This document shows positions 6,259 to 8,549 of a stretch of DNA of 8,549 bases, in pieces. Source of the DNA: Bacteroidota bacterium (GTDB lineage Bacteria > Bacteroidota > Bacteroidia > Flavobacteriales_D > Crocinitomicaceae); NCBI GenBank assembly GCA_006226555.1, contig SBGS01000124.1, positions 1-8,549 of the forward strand, read 5' to 3'. Each line of letters opens with the position of its first letter. The stretch's first letter is position 1. The position numbers were made by a program, and so were the translations under genes. The notes under the pieces were generated by a model. The model saw only the letters and a program-made list of their open reading frames with translations, had not been told where the DNA came from and searched no databases.

Positions 6259-7304
6259 TGTTTGAAGAAAAGGACATAGAACGTTACAGCAGACAATTAC
6301 TTTTGCCTGAGATCGGACCCAGCGGACAAGATCGCTTATCGCGTGCACGTGTGCTTGTGATTGGTGCCGGAGGTCTTGGTTCTCCCCTGCTCTTCTATTT
6401 GTCCGGATCGGGAATAGGAAATATCACAGTCGTCGATCACGATTCTGTGCACATCTCTAACCTGCACCGTCAAACACTTTACCGCACTGATCAGGTAGAT
6501 CAATTGAAAGCTGAAGCCGCCGTTTCCAACCTGCACAAGCTCAATCCCGAGATCAAGCTCGCCGCAGTTCCAGAGCGATTTACGCGTGATAATGCAGCTG
6601 ATCTGATCAAAACACACGACCTCGTGGTGGACTGCAGTGATTCCATTGAAACGCGCTACCTCATCGATGAATTTTGTGTGCTACTGAACAAACCGCTCGT
6701 CTTTGGCGCAATCCATCGCTACGAAGGACAATTCGGACTGCTCAATCACCGATCGGGGCCAACCTATCGCTGCTTTTTCCCGGAAAACAATGGAAAGATC
6801 GACCAGCAAACCTGCGCGGAAACGGGCGTTTTGGGTCCTTTGTGCGGACTCATTGCTTCCTTCCAGGCTGATCTTGTGATCCGTTATTTCATTGAAGATC
6901 CGGAGCTGCCTAACAATGAGATCGGTGTACTGACCACAAGAAATTACAGTCTACACATCCTCAAAGCAACGCGAAAAGAACATAGCTATACATCCTCATG
7001 CATGAAACGTATATCCCCACAAGACTTTTATGCACTCGATAAAACCGAATTAACCATTATCGATGTGCGAGAAGAAGACGAAGAACCGATCGTATCGGAT
7101 TACGAACGAAAGCTGATCCCGCTCAATGAAATTCCACATCGTTTGGACGAAATTCCTCAATCGGGTGATGTTTATGTGATCTGTGCAAGCGGAAGTCGCA
7201 GTCAGAGTGCAATAGATTTTCTCAGCTCAAAAGGCTATCAAAACCTTATTAACGTAGATGGAGGTACCTATGGTTTCATCCAGCAAAAAGAACGCAACGC
7301 ATGA
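6258..7304 (+). CDS. moeB: MoaD-activating adenylyltransferase MoeB fused to a rhodanese domain
   Basis: This E1-like enzyme adenylates the MoaD C-terminus, and its rhodanese domain probably delivers persulfide sulfur (MoeBR architecture). Residues 1-240 are the ThiF/MoeB domain: RYSRQLLLPEIG (9-20), the ATP loop VIGAGGLGSP (34-43), DHDSVHISNLHRQ (60-72), DLVVDCSD (121-128), YRCFFPE (170-176) and TCAETGVLGPLCG (185-197), with Cys186 at the position of the conserved MoeB cysteine. Residues about 253-345 are rhodanese, with IIDVREEDE (267-275) and the active loop CASGSRS, Cys309. The zinc site looks incomplete: Thr169 replaces the first Cys of the usual CxxC, and only one Cys (248) is seen where the second pair would be. 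The gene overlaps moaD by 1 nt and moaE by 4 nt. A thiamine ThiF role is less likely given the neighbours. Confidence 0.93.
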   Translation: MFEEKDIERYSRQLLLPEIGPSGQDRLSRARVLVIGAGGLGSPLLFYLSGSGIGNITVVDHDSVHISNLHRQTLYRTDQVDQLKAEAAVSNLHKLNPEIKLAAVPERFTRDNAADLIKTHDLVVDCSDSIETRYLIDEFCVLLNKPLVFGAIHRYEGQFGLLNHRSGPTYRCFFPENNGKIDQQTCAETGVLGPLCGLIASFQADLVIRYFIEDPELPNNEIGVLTTRNYSLHILKATRKEHSYTSSCMKRISPQDFYALDKTELTIIDVREEDEEPIVSDYERKLIPLNEIPHRLDEIPQSGDVYVICASGSRSQSAIDFLSSKGYQNLINVDGGTYGFIQQKERNA

Positions 7305-7738
7305 AAAAGACATTAAAAGACGGACCGATCGATCCGGCATTTATTGCAGACTCGATCGCCAAGCATCAGCATAAGACCAACATTGGCGCACACCAGATCT
7401 TTTTGGGACAGGTGCGTGCAGATCAGATCGATGGACAGGAAGTAGTCGCGATCGAATACAGTGCACATGAAGAAATGGCAGAACGCATCATGCATGAGAT
7501 CAGGGAAGAAACATTCGAAAAGTTCGAGCTTACCTGTATGCACATTTACCACAGTATTGGACGTGTTGAAAAAGGACAGATCTGTCTCTTTGTATTTGTT
7601 TCATCCGGTCACCGCAGGGCAGCAAATGAAGCCATCGTTTATCTCGTAGAAGCCATCAAAGCACGCGTTCCGATCTTCGGAAAAGAGATCCTGGAAGACG
7701 GTTCACATGTTTGGAAAGAAAATACCCCATTACAATGA
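7301..7738 (+). CDS. moaE: Molybdopterin synthase catalytic subunit MoaE
   Basis: MoaE binds precursor Z (cPMP) and, with two MoaD thiocarboxylates, forms the molybdopterin dithiolene. The 145 residues show IFLGQVRADQ (33-42), VVAIEYSAHEEMAERIM (48-64), IYHSIGRVEKGQICLFVFVSSGHRRAA (82-108) and EAIKARVPIFGKEILEDGSHVW (117-138). Two positions differ from E. coli: Ser85 stands where HRxG has Arg, and Gly127 replaces the lysine corresponding to K126. Lys128 follows directly, and Lys120 matches K119. From memory, PIFGKE is seen in other Bacteroidota MoaE proteins, so function is probably kept. It overlaps moeB and the moaC-moaB gene by 4 nt each (ATGA). Confidence 0.94.
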   Translation: MKKTLKDGPIDPAFIADSIAKHQHKTNIGAHQIFLGQVRADQIDGQEVVAIEYSAHEEMAERIMHEIREETFEKFELTCMHIYHSIGRVEKGQICLFVFVSSGHRRAANEAIVYLVEAIKARVPIFGKEILEDGSHVWKENTPLQ

Positions 7739-8549
7739 TCGATATTACACATAAGAGCACCACATTAAGAGAAGCCGTTGCTTCGGCTACAGTAACCACC
7801 AGTTCTCCGGAAACGATCTGTGCGGTACAGGAGCTGAAAGTTCCCAAAGGAAACGTTTTGGAAGTTGCCCGAACGGCTGGACTTTTTGCCGCCAAGCGCA
7901 CAGCAGACATGATACCTGATTGCCATCCGCTTCCTGTTGAATACACTGCCATCGATTACAAGCTAAACGAACAAAGTATTGAGATCCTGGTAACGATCAA
8001 AACGATCTACAAAACAGGTGTGGAAGTGGAAGCCATGCATGCGGCGAGTGTTGTTGCCTTGACCATCTACGACATGCTGAAACCCATCGATAAAGGCATT
8101 ACGATCGATCAGATAAAATTGCTATCGAAGAAAGGCGGAAAATCTGACTTCAAAGACAAGTACAAAGATGCGATCAACGCTGCCGTAATCGTTTGTTCCG
8201 ATACGATCAGTGCAGGTCAGGGTGAAGACAAGGCCGGAAAAGCGATCATCAACAAGCTTGAGACGATTGGAGTGAGCATCGGTAACTACACAATCATTCC
8301 TGACGAACCGGAGCTCATAAAAAACACCTTTCTGACAGAGGTAGAAAAAGGCACTGACCTCATCCTCTTCACTGGCGGAACAGGTCTTTCTAAAAGAGAC
8401 AAAACACCGGACACCATTGCTCCCCTACTCGATCTGGAAATACCTGGGATCATGGAAGCGGCGCGTTCCTATGGACAGTCGCGCACACCATTGGCGATGC
8501 TTTCACGTGGCATTGCAGGCGTAAAGGAAAGCTCATTGGTGATCACCAT
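7735..8549 (+). CDS. moaCB: Bifunctional MoaC-MoaB fusion (3' partial)
   Basis: The frame opens at ATG 7735 and runs to the window end without a stop, giving 271 residues; about 30 C-terminal residues should be missing. Residues 1-139 are MoaC (cyclic pyranopterin monophosphate synthase): KGNVLEVARTAGLFAAKRTADMIPDCHPLPV (38-68), IYKTGVEVEAMHAASVVALTIYDMLK (91-116) and LLSKKGGKSDF (129-139). The active-site Lys54, His64, Asp113 and Lys116 equivalents are present; IPDCHP replaces IPLCHP. Residues about 146-271 are a MoaB/MogA-type molybdopterin adenylyltransferase: AAVIVCSDTISAGQ (149-162), LFTGGTGLSKRDKTPD (211-226), IPGIMEAAR (236-244) and LAMLSRGIAG (253-262). It overlaps moaE by 4 nt. MoaC needs MoaA, which is absent here and would be expected just downstream. 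The MoaB half feeds MoeA upstream. Confidence 0.95.
   Translation, partial: MIDITHKSTTLREAVASATVTTSSPETICAVQELKVPKGNVLEVARTAGLFAAKRTADMIPDCHPLPVEYTAIDYKLNEQSIEILVTIKTIYKTGVEVEAMHAASVVALTIYDMLKPIDKGITIDQIKLLSKKGGKSDFKDKYKDAINAAVIVCSDTISAGQGEDKAGKAIINKLETIGVSIGNYTIIPDEPELIKNTFLTEVEKGTDLILFTGGTGLSKRDKTPDTIAPLLDLEIPGIMEAARSYGQSRTPLAMLSRGIAGVKESSLVIT

Noticed and set aside
7656..7952. Minus-strand open frame across the moaE/moaC junction (and other minus-strand frames at 1276-1473, 3338-3613, 3988-4218, 6336-6617)
   Set aside because: All lie opposite clearly conserved plus-strand genes, show no family motifs, and are shadows of the coding strand.

Overview
The window is a single-strand (+) gene block from a member of the Bacteroidota. 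The S6, S18 and L9 proteins look Bacteroidota-like, intergenic leaders are A-rich with no consistent Shine-Dalgarno sequences, and the accessory proteins (FecCD-type importer, MoeB with a rhodanese domain, MoaC-MoaB fusion) fit that phylum. Order and genus cannot be fixed from sequence alone; a flavobacterium-like organism is a guess.

Positions 1-1104 hold the conserved ribosomal operon rpsF (5' end outside the window), rpsR and rplI, closed by a strong hairpin terminator at 1125-1156. Positions 1178-5093 hold a lipoprotein substrate-binding protein, a FecCD-type permease, an ATPase and moeA. All four are adjacent or overlapping by 1-4 nt after the first junction. A 39-nt gap (5094-5132) follows, containing a perfect inverted repeat with the geometry of a ModE operator and a possible promoter -7 element. 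Positions 5133-8549 hold a stand-alone ModE-type DNA-binding protein, mobA, moaD, moeB with rhodanese, moaE and a moaC-moaB fusion cut by the window end. Every junction in this last block overlaps by 1-10 nt.

Together the genes give most of molybdenum cofactor synthesis. MoaC makes cPMP (MoaA, its partner, is not in the window). MoaD, MoaE and MoeB add the dithiolene sulfurs. The MoaB domain adenylylates molybdopterin, MoeA inserts molybdate, and MobA adds GMP to form the guanine dinucleotide form. The main inference is that the vitamin B12/iron-siderophore-type importer at the head of the cluster supplies molybdate or tungstate, comparable to the MolABC class, and that the ModE-like protein controls the cluster through the palindrome just upstream of its own gene. 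The transporter substrate and the regulatory circuit are inferred from context and not shown by sequence.
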